From: an uncultured Chitinophagaceae bacterium
GTDB taxonomy: Bacteria > Bacteroidota > Bacteroidia > Chitinophagales > Chitinophagaceae
Assembly: GCA_937996595.1 (NCBI GenBank)
Contig: CALKVC010000048.1
Coordinates: 1 to 11,906, forward strand
Reading direction: 5' to 3'
DNA: 11,906 bases
Below are positions 1-9,055 of the stretch, piece after piece (the first letter of the stretch is position 1; every line of letters begins with the position of its first letter). The notes beneath the pieces are model-generated. The model did not search any database. It saw only the letters and a list, made by a program, of their open reading frames with translations, and had not been told where the DNA came from. A program made the position numbers and the translations under genes.

Positions 1-76
1 CGAATGCGAACAGTGACACGTCATTATCCACATCACCCTGGTCGGATGCATCTATACTGCCGTCCTGGTTCACATC
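1..76 (-). other. Dockerin-like calcium-binding loop at the truncated C-terminal end
   Basis: Residues 2954-2978 read GDVNQDGSIDASDQGDVDND and on to the window edge. The D-x-N-x-D-G-x-I-D spacing is that of an EF-hand-like type I dockerin calcium loop. A second, paired loop would be expected just beyond the left edge, probably within a few dozen residues of the true C-terminus (inference from similar proteins). In Bacteroidota such loops usually occur without cellulosomes, so cohesin binding should not be assumed. Confidence 0.6.
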
Positions 77-3000
77 ACCGCCATAGAATGCAAACTTACC
101 ACCGGCAACGGATGCCATCGGCGGATTAACGCCATCATCATAAGCTTGTGTCAGTGCATTACTGAAATCATATGCAGTTGTGCTGGTAAACATTACCGGT
201 AGTTTACTCCAGGTTTCAAGGTGGTTGCGGTGTTTGACGGCTATATAGTATTCATTGCCGGCAACACCGGCCGGGAACTGCATGCTGGCAGTACCATCGG
301 TATGGATCACTGCCTGTATGCTGTGATCCGGTTCAGGATTAGACAGGCTGGCAGCACTCCATAGGTTAACCGTTACCGTATCTGTTTCTGTTGGATCAGT
401 ACTAATGCCAAGGTCATAAATATTCGCCCGCATGCTGTTGATATCTGAATAGAATCCTTCCAGGAATAATTTTAGGGTTAAAGTGATTGTTGCCGGTGGC
501 GTTTGAATAAAAAACCCATTTGAGCCGGATGATTGAAAAGATATTTCCCAACGGCTATGTTCATCATTCCATATTATATCGTTATCATCCGGATCAATCA
601 TTGAAGATTGTGATGAATATGAACCTTGCAAGCCCGTGCCGTCACTTGTTACACCGCTCAGTTGCAGAATGCGCAAATTGGATTTATTATTTGCAACATC
701 AACCCCATTAAGGGGCAATAAATATCCTGTACCTATTGCTGTATTATAATCTGTGAATTCCTGCTGGGTAAAATAAAGTGTAACCCTCACCGTTGAAGCT
801 AATGGGTCTGTAAGCGGAGAAATCTCATAGTGCCTGGCAACATAAGGTTTGCCTTCAAATATTGGTACTGTTGGCTCTATCCAGACTTTTGCAGTGATAT
901 CTTTATTGAATGGCAACGGTGATACAGGCATTAGCTTTGCAATGGTATCACAGTCCTTAAATATGGTTTTTGTGCCTGTTAAATAAGAAGTGTTTCCCAT
1001 ACTGCTCATAGCTATGCCGCCATTACAGTTTACCAGTATCTTACGGATACGGTTGGTTGCAGTTAAAGGAGATTCGTTCTCATTAACATCTGCTATATAA
1101 ATATTGCCGGCAGAATCCAATGCTATAGAAATTGGCGAGTGCATTGCTGCCTGGGTTGCCGGGCCGTTATCGCCTGAATAACTGTTAACACCTGTACCTG
1201 CAATGGTAGTGATAATACCATCTGTATTTATTTTTCGTATACTATAATTGCCATATGGATTACCGTTCCAGTTATCACTACCATCAGCTATATACAAGTT
1301 ACCTGCTGCATCGGCCTTTATGTCCTGTGGCTTTAATAAAGCATTGGCCGCCTGGCCGCCATCCCCAGTGTATCCAAACGAATTTATACCAGCGATTGTA
1401 ATCTCCGTCCCTATTGAACCCGCAGGCATTTTTTTGATGAGCCTTTTCCTTAAGCCCACATATACAGGTTGACTGCTTACTATATAATAAAGGTTACCTG
1501 CAGCATCTATTGTCAAACCATAGCCAAACTGTCCGCTGTTTATTAATTCTGTCAATACACCGGCAGGTGTAATTTTATATAAATTATACCATTTCCACGT
1601 TTCACATCCATCATAATTACAATGCACTTCATCCCTGTTTGCCATGAAATAAAGATTGTTGTCTTTATCTGTTGTCATACCGGTTATTTTACGATAATTT
1701 GCTCTGCTGCCACCACAAATGCCAGAAAATGGGCACAAATGCGGATCCCAATAAGCGCCTTGCGGCAATGTAATTATTGTACTGATAATACCATTGCTGT
1801 TTATCTTTCTTATTCTACCAGCCGTATTATCATAATCACCTAAATAAATATTCCCTTGATTATCTACCGCAATTGTATTGCTGGAGGCAATATTTGCAGA
1901 TGTTGCGGGGCCATTATCTCCTGACAGGCCAGAAATACCTGTGCCTGCAACAATGCTCATAACACCATCATCCTTATTTATTTTTTTCACAATCGCATTA
2001 TCAGCTATGTATATATTTCCATAGGCATCAGTTGCAATATTAGTAGGGTTATACAATTTACTATTTTCAACGCTTACACCTTCCCCTGTACCTCCTCCTG
2101 CAAATGTGATGATCTTATTGTTATCTACAGGTAATTGTGGCGTTGTTACACACACAGTAAAAGTTCCTTGTTCAGTGGTATTAATAGAAGACATAATCCT
2201 GATAAAATATTCCCTGCCAGGTACAAGTCCGTTAAAAGATTGACTTTCGGGATTCCAATAATTAAGGCCATTTTGTTTAATGCATCCCCGCTGTCTTAAG
2301 CCATCATCGTAGTTGTTTATTGGAACAACTCTTTCCACCACCGAGAACGCTACATTTTTTATTCCTCCTGTTAATGCGGGTGTAACAGTAATAATATGGC
2401 TGGTTGCGGATGCTGTAAACTTATACCATATGTCTGAAAGAAAATACAAATAGGTATAATTAGTTGGATTATAACAATCGCTGTAATTATTAGAAAAACT
2501 GGAACCCGAATTATTGCCGCTTACTTCTGTAGTACAATTTGTACTATTGTTTACAGGAACATTTACTGCCTGGTCAATCAGATCATTGGCCTGTGCTGGC
2601 GCTGATACACAAATGGTAAAAGAACCTGTACTGTTAAAATTGGCATACTTAGCGCAATTTGGATAATCTTGCTGCGTGGCACGTACCCGGATGTAATAAG
2701 TATTACCAATTACCAGTGAATCGTAAGCCTGAAACTCAGTTCCCCATCCTGCTGCATTGTAATCTATTTCCTCTCTTATCTGTGAAAGCGTATTACAAAT
2801 CCCCTTAAACAAGGTAATGGTTGTATTGATCTCCGTACTGGTAGTTGTTATCCTGTGTTCTGTAGCCGTTGCAACAAACTTATACCAGACATCCTGTTGA
2901 CCGTTTGTTGGTGTTGCACCGGTAGTAGTTCCTGTAGTTTGTAATGTACAACTGTTATCGCCATTAACAGCCAGGGTTACAGCATCGGTACAATCATCGT

Positions 3001-6000
3001 TTTCCAGCGGAGCTGTAATACAAATGGTATAAGCCCCCCTGCCCGATCGTTGTCCATTACCATTGGCTATCCTCAAATAATAAGTATTTCCTGGCACCAG
3101 GTTATTGAGTAAAGTAACTTCTGACTTGTTACCGGAAGTCTGGTCAACATAACTCATATAAGTTAACGCCCCACAGCTTCCTTCATAAACCATAAACATA
3201 ACATCATCAATACCATTAAGTGTTGCAGGCGCTATCGAAACCAGGTGGTTGGCTGAGCTGGCTACAAACTTATACCACATATCTGCATTACCATTCGCCA
3301 CGCAATAATAATACCCCGGAAAACCACCGGTTGTATAAGACCTGGTAGCATTCTGGTTATTGCCTGTTGAAGAAATAGTACAGGCTGAACCATTGTTTAC
3401 AGGAACCAAAATGGCATTGCTGCACAGGTCATTTAGCGGATCTACATTACCAATACAGATATTAAACTCACCTTCCATTCCGTTATAAGAACGATATACC
3501 CTTATATAATAAGTATTCCCAATTATTAAGTCATCCAATGCTACTGCTTCTTCATCGGTAGAAGTATTATTGTACCTGTAATCATCTACACAAACAATGG
3601 GAGATAAAGCACTACAGTCTGTACCGCTGTAAACTGAAAAAAGGATATCTAACCCTGTTGTTATACCTGTTACGGTTACCCGATGCTGAACAGATGTTGC
3701 AGTAAACTTATACCATACATCGTTGGTAAAATTAGGAGTAATTGTAGTAGCAAAAGGTCCAATATAAACCGTGTAAAAATTACCGCAACTATACTGCGGG
3801 CTAACTGTAGAGCCTATGGTACTACCCATAACAGACAAGCTGCAGCCTGTGTTGGCATTCACCGGAACATTAATAGCAGCCCAGCACTCATTGTTAACTG
3901 CTGTTTCGGAAATACATATTGAAAATTTGGCCGCTTCGCCATTGGATGACTGGGTAAATACCCGAAGGTAATAAGTTTCACCAATGGTAAGCCCACCCAT
4001 AACCTGCCGGTCTCCGGTGCAACGTATAGAAGTGAGGTTCTCACATGACCCGGAAAACATCTCCCAGTAAACAGGAGCAAATCCGGAGATGCGGCTTACA
4101 AGTACAATCTCTGATGTATCCAGGGCAATGAATTTGAACCAGGAATCTTTAGCCAGGTTACTTATGGCATTACAGTATTGAGATCCGTAACTAAATGTAG
4201 AATGATTAGTGGAATCGATAGTCGTAAATATACAATTAACATCTGCGTTTACCGGTATCTCCCTGGCAAAACTGCAAACATCATTGGCAGATAATGATAC
4301 ACATATATTGAAACTTCCGGTAGGATTTGCCAAGAGGTAGTTTCTCAGCACACCCGTACTGTACACCCGCACATAATAAGTATTTCCTACGACTAAATTT
4401 TCCAGCGACTGCATTTCTGCTTTTGCGGAATCAGCGCTATAAAAACCTATATCATTAAAATTATCAACATTTGCAATACTTGTTAACGAATTACAATTTC
4501 CGGAATACACCTGGAATGCTATACTTTTGAGACTATCGGCCACCGGCGATACTTTTATTTTATGAGCCGTTTCGGTTGCTATGAATGAATACCATACATC
4601 CCTAAAACCTGTGGTAGCCGAAATTCCAGCCCCTGTTGTTGTACCTGTTACTGCAGAAGAACAACTCACATCATTGTTAACAGGTAAATTTATTGCCCCG
4701 GTACATACATCATTTGAAAAAGCCGGGTTAATTGATTGTACGCAAATTATAAATGCTCCGTGTTGCGACCCATTGGTTGGCTGAGGGTAGATTTGTAAGT
4801 AGTAAGTATTACCGATCAAGAGGTTTTCAAAAGTGGTTACCTCATTTGCGCATCCTAATGAAACTAGGTTATTACAATCACCTGAAAATAATTGCCAGCC
4901 GGGATACACAATACCTCCCGCTAGTTCAGCTGTTACTGAAATACTGTAGGCTGTTGAAGATGCCTCAAAAGAATACCACGCATCCTGGACACTAGCACCA
5001 AAACAGGTACCTAATGAAGATTGAGAAGCGCCAACACTTGTACCATGATACACATTTGTACAGGTTGCATCATCATTTACCGGAATTGAAATAGCTTCGT
5101 TACAATCATCATTCGGGAGTGTATTTTTAATACAGATACTAAATTCTCCATTGTCACCCGCATAATTAGTAGCGCTATATATCCTCAAATAATAAACCAC
5201 CCCTGCTGTTAATCCTTCTGCTACAAGCATTTCTACTCCGTTTCCGGATGTAGCGTTGGCGCAATTATAGCTCGACATATAACCGGCACAGGTCCCATTA
5301 TATAATTCCATCACCACATCTTTTATGCCTCCACTGGCAGAAGGGGTAACTACTATTACATGTGCCGGGGCAGTAGCTGTAAACTTAAACCATACATCGT
5401 CATCCGCAAGGCCATAAACACAACTCCCGTATATGCCTGAAGATGATGCTCCAGTTGAATTTCCTGTAGTTGTGTATGTACAATTATTGTCGTTGTTTAC
5501 AGGAACATTGATAGCCCCTAAGCAATCATCGTTGAGGGGTGAAGGTGATGTGACACATATGTTAAAATCGCCTTGACCTGTACCACCATTTAAACTGAAA
5601 ACACGCAAGTAATAAATGGCACCCGGTATTGTGTTAACAGTTTTAATTACCGGGCTATATGCCTGGGGTGTATTGCTACAATCTACACTCATAAGGTTAT
5701 TACAATCACCGGTATAAAGCTGAAAAACAGGATTGGTAATACCGGTTGTAAAATTAAGCGGTTCAACAGTTATCCGGTGAGAAGTGCCGAGTGCAACAAA
5801 AGAATACCATACATCATCATCAGGAGATGAACCCGGATAACAACCGTCTCCGGGGATAGATTGTGTAGCAAATACAGTTGTTCCCTGAACAGGATTTACA
5901 CAGAAAACAGATGGACTTACCGGCAAGGTAACGGCTGCTATACATTCATCATTAACAGGGGCTGTGGTAATAGTAGAAATACATATATCGAAATCACCGG

Positions 6001-8935
6001 CACCTGTATTGCTCTCGTAGCTATATACCCTCAGGACATACCATCGGTTGGGTGTTAGCCCTGTAGCGATCAATTCTTCCGGACTTGAACCAGTAGTAAC
6101 ATCAGCACAAAACAGTGAGCCATAGCCGCAATAACCATCAAAAAGCTCGATAACGGCATTATCAATACCATTAACCATGGCGGGGGTTACTGTTATTTTA
6201 TAATTGCTGTTTGGTGCGTAGAATGCATACCATACATTATCATCTGGATTACCAATACAACCAGGAGTAGAATAACCACCTGTAACTACTGAACTACCAG
6301 GTGATGTTATGGTACAATTTGCATCAGGGTTTACAACTAATGTTTCAGGAGTTGTACAAGCTGCATTCAAATAAGACATAACACAAATAGAAAAATCGCC
6401 ATTACCGGAATTATAATCATGGCTAAATACCCTAATATAATACATATTGCCAACGGCTAGCCCGGTTAAAAATCCTTCCTCTGCGTCTGAACCTGTAGTG
6501 TTATTTGTGCATGTGAAAGGACTAAGCGCATTACAATCCCCGGTAAATGTTTCAAACTCAACATCAGTAATTCCATTTGCAGATGCAGGAGTTACTGTAA
6601 TTTTATGGGTGGATGTTGTTGCTGTAAATTTATACCACACGTCATCATCATAAGAACCAGAACAATAAGACCACATGGAAGATTGTGATGCCCCGGTGGT
6701 TGATCCGTTTGTAACATCCGTACAAACTTTTCCAGGATTTACAACAAGTGATTCGGCAGTTTCACATTCATCGTTTAATGTAGAAACGCAGATAGTAAAA
6801 TCTCCTCTCCCGGCATAATAATCATAGCTATAAACCCTTACATAATAAGTTTCTCCTGGTAACAGGTTACCCACAGTAGCTGATTCTGTTGAAGATCCGC
6901 TGCTGTTATCAATACACAACATTGAATTAAGGTTCTGGCAATCGCCACCGAAAACCTGCAATACAATATTATCAATACCACCAATAGTTGCAGGTGTAAC
7001 GGTTAACAAGTGAGAAACAGATGTGGCAACAAATTTATACCATACATCATCATCAAAGTTTGCCCCACAACCATTAGCATTAGGGGAAGACAGTGTAGCA
7101 TCAAGTGTAGATCCTGTAGAAAAAGCTGTGCAATCTTTTCCCTGGTTTACTGTAAGCAGTGCTGCAGTTTCACATTCATCATTGGGAGTTGTAATACAAA
7201 TTTCAAAATCGCCTCGTGAAGTATAATTATCATACAGACTATAAACCCGTATGAAATAAGTTTCACCAATGGTAAGGCCAGCCATCAACTGTTGTGCCGG
7301 AGCTGGTGCCCCAGTGCTGGTGGCACAATACATTTCTGTAAGGGAGCTGCAAGTACCTGAAAAAACCTGTAAAGCAATATAATCTTGGATGCCATTTGTT
7401 GCAGCAGGCGTAACTGTTACCCTATGTTGCGTACTTGATGCAACAAAACTGTACCAAACATCATCATCCACATTCACTCCATAACAGCCGGCAATTGATG
7501 ACCCGGCAGAACTAACTGTTGTTCCGGCAACCGGGTTCTGGCATTGGGTTGATGATGCAACTTGCAAAGGTATTGCACCGGTACATTCATCATTTGAAGG
7601 AGGTGGAGGTAGGGTAAAAGCACAGATAGAAAAATTGCAGAACTGAACAGGTGAATTTCCGGGAGTAAAAACCCTCAGGTAATATTCAGTGGATGCAATT
7701 GCATTTATTTCCAATCCAAAACTTTCGGCATAAGAATACGTATAACCGGAAAATGAGTGGCAATTAACTGCAACCATCCCGTTACAGGAACCTTCATAAA
7801 CCTGTACTGTAATACCGGTATTGTTATTTAAAGTGTAATAGTAATTTTTAAGTTCTACACGCACTAAACCTGAAACAGACGATGTAAATTTATACCAGAC
7901 ATCATCATCTGTTCCGGTTGCATCACATGAAGGAGCAGGCACATTATTACTTTCTGTTGCTCCAATGGTATAGCCATTGGTTTGATTGTCGCATACGTTG
8001 GTGCCTAATATCAAATCTGTTGCATTGCTGCATTCATCATTAACCGGCCCTGGAGTTAGTGAGTATGCTTCAATGGAAAAATCAGCAAAAAATGTTGGCG
8101 AGGGGTCTGTTGTAAAAATCCTGATATAGTAATCGTTTCCGGATACGGCACTGACATTATAATAGCTGTATTGGAATGCTGTCGCCTGGATACAATCCAA
8201 TGCAGTTAATCCATTACAATCACCTGAGTATACCTGGTATGAAAGATTGGCCCCGCTGTAAAGCCTCACATGCATATTGCCTGTTGCTGCTGCTGTAATT
8301 TTATACCACACATCATCGTTGTTTCCCGGGCAGGTTGGCAGCGGGGTGGTTATGCTTTCCGTAGCCCCGTATGTAGTGCCCTGTACTGAATTATACCCGA
8401 TTGTGGTAATATTTCCTGGCAACAATTGTTGGGCAGTAGTACATTCATCATTATTTATCATGTAGGCGCATAATGTAAATGACTTATACTCCAATGGGTC
8501 ATTTAAAGAAGAATATAACCTAAGGTAGTAGGTAGTTCCTTGTGTAACATGTAAAATATTAAAGTATCCCGCATACTGGGTGCAGTTTATTTCTGTGAGG
8601 TTATTGCAATCAGAACCGGAATATGCAGCAACACTTAAAATAGCGTTTGTACCTCCTGTCATATTGGTAAACTCAAATTTTGCAAGTCCCGATTGGGCGG
8701 CTGTAAATTTGTACCATACATCATCATCGTATCCTCCAGCGAGATAATCGCATGAAGGCGCAGCCTGCATACTTTGTGTTGCATTTTCTGTTGTACCATT
8801 TACCGGGTTACTACAAGCATTGATACCCAAAATAAGGTCTATGGCATTGATACAATCATCGTTAATGGGTGCCTGTGCAAATATTGAAGTGATACAAAAC
8901 AGGAAACTGCAGACCAGGGTACAAATATTTTTCAT
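1..8935 (-). CDS. Giant secreted modular protein: 16 Cys-rich repeats, NHL propeller and dockerin-like C-terminal region (3' end outside window)
   Basis: One open frame of 2978 codons runs from ATG at 8935-8933 to the left edge without a stop, so the C-terminus is missing. I read every codon and found no in-frame stop. Order: signal peptide (residues 1-22), 16 tandem modules (25 to about 2262), six NHL repeats (about 2269-2636), a C-terminal region (about 2637-2950) and a dockerin-like loop (from about 2954). The product is exported and very large, rich in Asn, Thr, Ser and Asp, with many cysteines; disulphide-stabilised extracellular folding is likely. No catalytic domain is visible. An adhesive, scaffold or surface-binding role is inference. 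The start was chosen because the signal peptide begins exactly there and the codons upstream are non-coding. No Shine-Dalgarno sequence precedes it, as is usual in Bacteroidota. No type IX sorting domain is visible, but the end is not in view. The gene lies 167 bp downstream of two sensor kinase genes on the same strand. Confidence 0.95.
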   Translation of the reverse strand, partial: MKNICTLVCSFLFCITSIFAQAPINDDCINAIDLILGINACSNPVNGTTENATQSMQAAPSCDYLAGGYDDDVWYKFTAAQSGLAKFEFTNMTGGTNAILSVAAYSGSDCNNLTEINCTQYAGYFNILHVTQGTTYYLRLYSSLNDPLEYKSFTLCAYMINNDECTTAQQLLPGNITTIGYNSVQGTTYGATESITTPLPTCPGNNDDVWYKITAAATGNMHVRLYSGANLSYQVYSGDCNGLTALDCIQATAFQYSYYNVSAVSGNDYYIRIFTTDPSPTFFADFSIEAYSLTPGPVNDECSNATDLILGTNVCDNQTNGYTIGATESNNVPAPSCDATGTDDDVWYKFTSSVSGLVRVELKNYYYTLNNNTGITVQVYEGSCNGMVAVNCHSFSGYTYSYAESFGLEINAIASTEYYLRVFTPGNSPVQFCNFSICAFTLPPPPSNDECTGAIPLQVASSTQCQNPVAGTTVSSAGSSIAGCYGVNVDDDVWYSFVASSTQHRVTVTPAATNGIQDYIALQVFSGTCSSLTEMYCATSTGAPAPAQQLMAGLTIGETYFIRVYSLYDNYTSRGDFEICITTPNDECETAALLTVNQGKDCTAFSTGSTLDATLSSPNANGCGANFDDDVWYKFVATSVSHLLTVTPATIGGIDNIVLQVFGGDCQNLNSMLCIDNSSGSSTESATVGNLLPGETYYVRVYSYDYYAGRGDFTICVSTLNDECETAESLVVNPGKVCTDVTNGSTTGASQSSMWSYCSGSYDDDVWYKFTATTSTHKITVTPASANGITDVEFETFTGDCNALSPFTCTNNTTGSDAEEGFLTGLAVGNMYYIRVFSHDYNSGNGDFSICVMSYLNAACTTPETLVVNPDANCTITSPGSSVVTGGYSTPGCIGNPDDNVWYAFYAPNSNYKITVTPAMVNGIDNAVIELFDGYCGYGSLFCADVTTGSSPEELIATGLTPNRWYVLRVYSYESNTGAGDFDICISTITTAPVNDECIAAVTLPVSPSVFCVNPVQGTTVFATQSIPGDGCYPGSSPDDDVWYSFVALGTSHRITVEPLNFTTGITNPVFQLYTGDCNNLMSVDCSNTPQAYSPVIKTVNTIPGAIYYLRVFSLNGGTGQGDFNICVTSPSPLNDDCLGAINVPVNNDNNCTYTTTGNSTGASSSGIYGSCVYGLADDDVWFKFTATAPAHVIVVTPSASGGIKDVVMELYNGTCAGYMSSYNCANATSGNGVEMLVAEGLTAGVVYYLRIYSATNYAGDNGEFSICIKNTLPNDDCNEAISIPVNDDATCTNVYHGTSVGASQSSLGTCFGASVQDAWYSFEASSTAYSISVTAELAGGIVYPGWQLFSGDCNNLVSLGCANEVTTFENLLIGNTYYLQIYPQPTNGSQHGAFIICVQSINPAFSNDVCTGAINLPVNNDVSCSSAVTGTTTGAGISATTGFRDVWYSFIATETAHKIKVSPVADSLKSIAFQVYSGNCNSLTSIANVDNFNDIGFYSADSAKAEMQSLENLVVGNTYYVRVYSTGVLRNYLLANPTGSFNICVSLSANDVCSFAREIPVNADVNCIFTTIDSTNHSTFSYGSQYCNAISNLAKDSWFKFIALDTSEIVLVSRISGFAPVYWEMFSGSCENLTSIRCTGDRQVMGGLTIGETYYLRVFTQSSNGEAAKFSICISETAVNNECWAAINVPVNANTGCSLSVMGSTIGSTVSPQYSCGNFYTVYIGPFATTITPNFTNDVWYKFTATSVQHRVTVTGITTGLDILFSVYSGTDCSALSPIVCVDDYRYNNTSTDEEAVALDDLIIGNTYYIRVYRSYNGMEGEFNICIGNVDPLNDLCSNAILVPVNNGSACTISSTGNNQNATRSYTTGGFPGYYYCVANGNADMWYKFVASSANHLVSIAPATLNGIDDVMFMVYEGSCGALTYMSYVDQTSGNKSEVTLLNNLVPGNTYYLRIANGNGQRSGRGAYTICITAPLENDDCTDAVTLAVNGDNSCTLQTTGTTTGATPTNGQQDVWYKFVATATEHRITTTSTEINTTITLFKGICNTLSQIREEIDYNAAGWGTEFQAYDSLVIGNTYYIRVRATQQDYPNCAKYANFNSTGSFTICVSAPAQANDLIDQAVNVPVNNSTNCTTEVSGNNSGSSFSNNYSDCYNPTNYTYLYFLSDIWYKFTASATSHIITVTPALTGGIKNVAFSVVERVVPINNYDDGLRQRGCIKQNGLNYWNPESQSFNGLVPGREYFIRIMSSINTTEQGTFTVCVTTPQLPVDNNKIITFAGGGTGEGVSVENSKLYNPTNIATDAYGNIYIADNAIVKKINKDDGVMSIVAGTGISGLSGDNGPATSANIASSNTIAVDNQGNIYLGDYDNTAGRIRKINSNGIISTIITLPQGAYWDPHLCPFSGICGGSRANYRKITGMTTDKDNNLYFMANRDEVHCNYDGCETWKWYNLYKITPAGVLTELINSGQFGYGLTIDAAGNLYYIVSSQPVYVGLRKRLIKKMPAGSIGTEITIAGINSFGYTGDGGQAANALLKPQDIKADAAGNLYIADGSDNWNGNPYGNYSIRKINTDGIITTIAGTGVNSYSGDNGPATQAAMHSPISIALDSAGNIYIADVNENESPLTATNRIRKILVNCNGGIAMSSMGNTSYLTGTKTIFKDCDTIAKLMPVSPLPFNKDITAKVWIEPTVPIFEGKPYVARHYEISPLTDPLASTVRVTLYFTQQEFTDYNTAIGTGYLLPLNGVDVANNKSNLRILQLSGVTSDGTGLQGSYSSQSSMIDPDDNDIIWNDEHSRWEISFQSSGSNGFFIQTPPATITLTLKLFLEGFYSDINSMRANIYDLGISTDPTETDTVTVNLWSAASLSNPEPDHSIQAVIHTDGTASMQFPAGVAGNEYYIAVKHRNHLETWSKLPVMFTSTTAYDFSNALTQAYDDGVNPPMASVAGGKFAFYGGDVNQDGSIDASDQGDVDNDVSLFAF
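77..1027 (-). other. C-terminal beta-rich region of the giant protein
   Basis: Residues about 2637-2953 form two blocks. The first contains VARHYEI and VRVTLYFTQQEF, a stretch rich in aspartate (DPDDND), and then WEISFQSSGSNGFFIQT. The second begins at LTLKLFLEGFY (near 470) and includes TVTVNLW, a Gly- and Ala-rich FPAGVAGNEYYIAVKHRN and LTQAYDDGVNPPM. I recall both blocks as recurring C-terminal modules of Bacteroidota extracellular proteins. Their precise function is not known to me. Anchoring or folding of the C-terminus is a reasonable guess. Confidence 0.65.
1030..2130 (-). other. Six NHL repeats, predicted six-bladed beta-propeller
   Basis: Residues about 2269-2636 of the giant protein contain six copies of an NHL-type motif, I-x-x-D-x-x-G-N-[IL]-Y followed by xRKIxxxG. 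Examples are IATDAYGNIYIAD, IAVDNQGNIYLGD, LTIDAAGNLYYIV, IKADAAGNLYIAD and IALDSAGNIYIAD. The third copy is degenerate (MTTDKDNNLYFMA) and carries a loop with two cysteines. Three copies are preceded by a GTG...SGDNGPAT-like turn typical of bacterial NHL proteins. Six copies fit a closed six-bladed propeller, a protein- or ligand-binding platform. No catalytic residues are apparent. Confidence 0.85.
2140..8863 (-). repeat. Array of 16 tandem protein modules (about 130-154 residues each)
   Basis: Each module opens with ND-x-C, followed by xxAxxLxV, a Cys, a GTTxGAT-like stretch, a third Cys, DVWYKF, TVTP...G, a YSGxC motif, a fifth Cys, LxxGxTYYxRVY and a closing GxFxICI. Module starts (N of NDxC) are at 8863, 8452, 8041, 7594, 7183, 6775, 6367, 5953, 5533, 5113, 4714, 4285, 3895, 3433, 3001 and 2587. 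Lengths run from 390 bp (module 12) to 462 bp (module 13). Eleven modules keep all six cysteines. The pattern resembles beta-sandwich modules of the PPC or carbohydrate-binding type found repeatedly in Bacteroidota surface proteins; that family link is from memory and the ligand is unknown. The most conserved DNA core encodes FKYWVDDD in reverse and recurs as AAATTTATACCATACATCATC with small changes. Confidence 0.9.
8870..8935 (-). other. Signal peptide of the giant protein
   Basis: Residues 1-22 start with M-K-N and continue with a hydrophobic stretch containing ICTLVCSFLFCITSIF, then A-Q-A before the first module (PINDDC). This is a standard Sec signal peptide with a likely signal peptidase I cut after about residue 21-22. 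Three cysteines (5, 9 and 14) lie in the hydrophobic core, but none is preceded by a convincing lipobox, since the residues before them are I, V and F. A lipoprotein is therefore unlikely. Confidence 0.85.
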
Positions 8936-9025
8936 AAAAAGTTAATTTCTATTTACCTGAATGTTATTAGCAGCGCTTTACAGAGGAAAGGTTCAACAAG
9001 TTACATGGGCTTGTATATAGTAATT

Positions 9026-9033
9026 TAAAGATA
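9026..9033 (-). promoter_or_regulatory. Weak candidate -7 element for the giant gene
   Basis: On the minus strand this reads TATCTTTA, one mismatch from the Bacteroidota -7 consensus TAnnTTTG. No convincing TTG is found about 20 bp upstream. If real, it would give a leader of roughly 85 nt. The region is AT-rich, so a chance match is quite possible. Confidence 0.2.
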
Positions 9034-9055
9034 TATAATTTATCCATTGAATGCT

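Noticed and set aside
3859..4080. Minus-strand open frame of 73 codons
   Set aside because: It is out of frame inside the giant gene, whose own frame is continuous here and encodes recognisable parts of module 12.
2140..8863. CRISPR-like or satellite DNA array
   Set aside because: The repeats are about 410-450 bp, diverged at the DNA level but conserved as protein modules in one frame. There are no short identical repeats with unique spacers.
8870..8935. Lipoprotein signal peptide (three Cys in the hydrophobic core)
   Set aside because: No Cys is preceded by a small residue at -1 as a lipobox requires, and A-Q-A gives a good signal peptidase I site.
1..8935. Frameshifted or fragmented gene
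   Set aside because: Reading all codons from 8935 to 2 in one frame gave no stop, and module motifs stay in register throughout.
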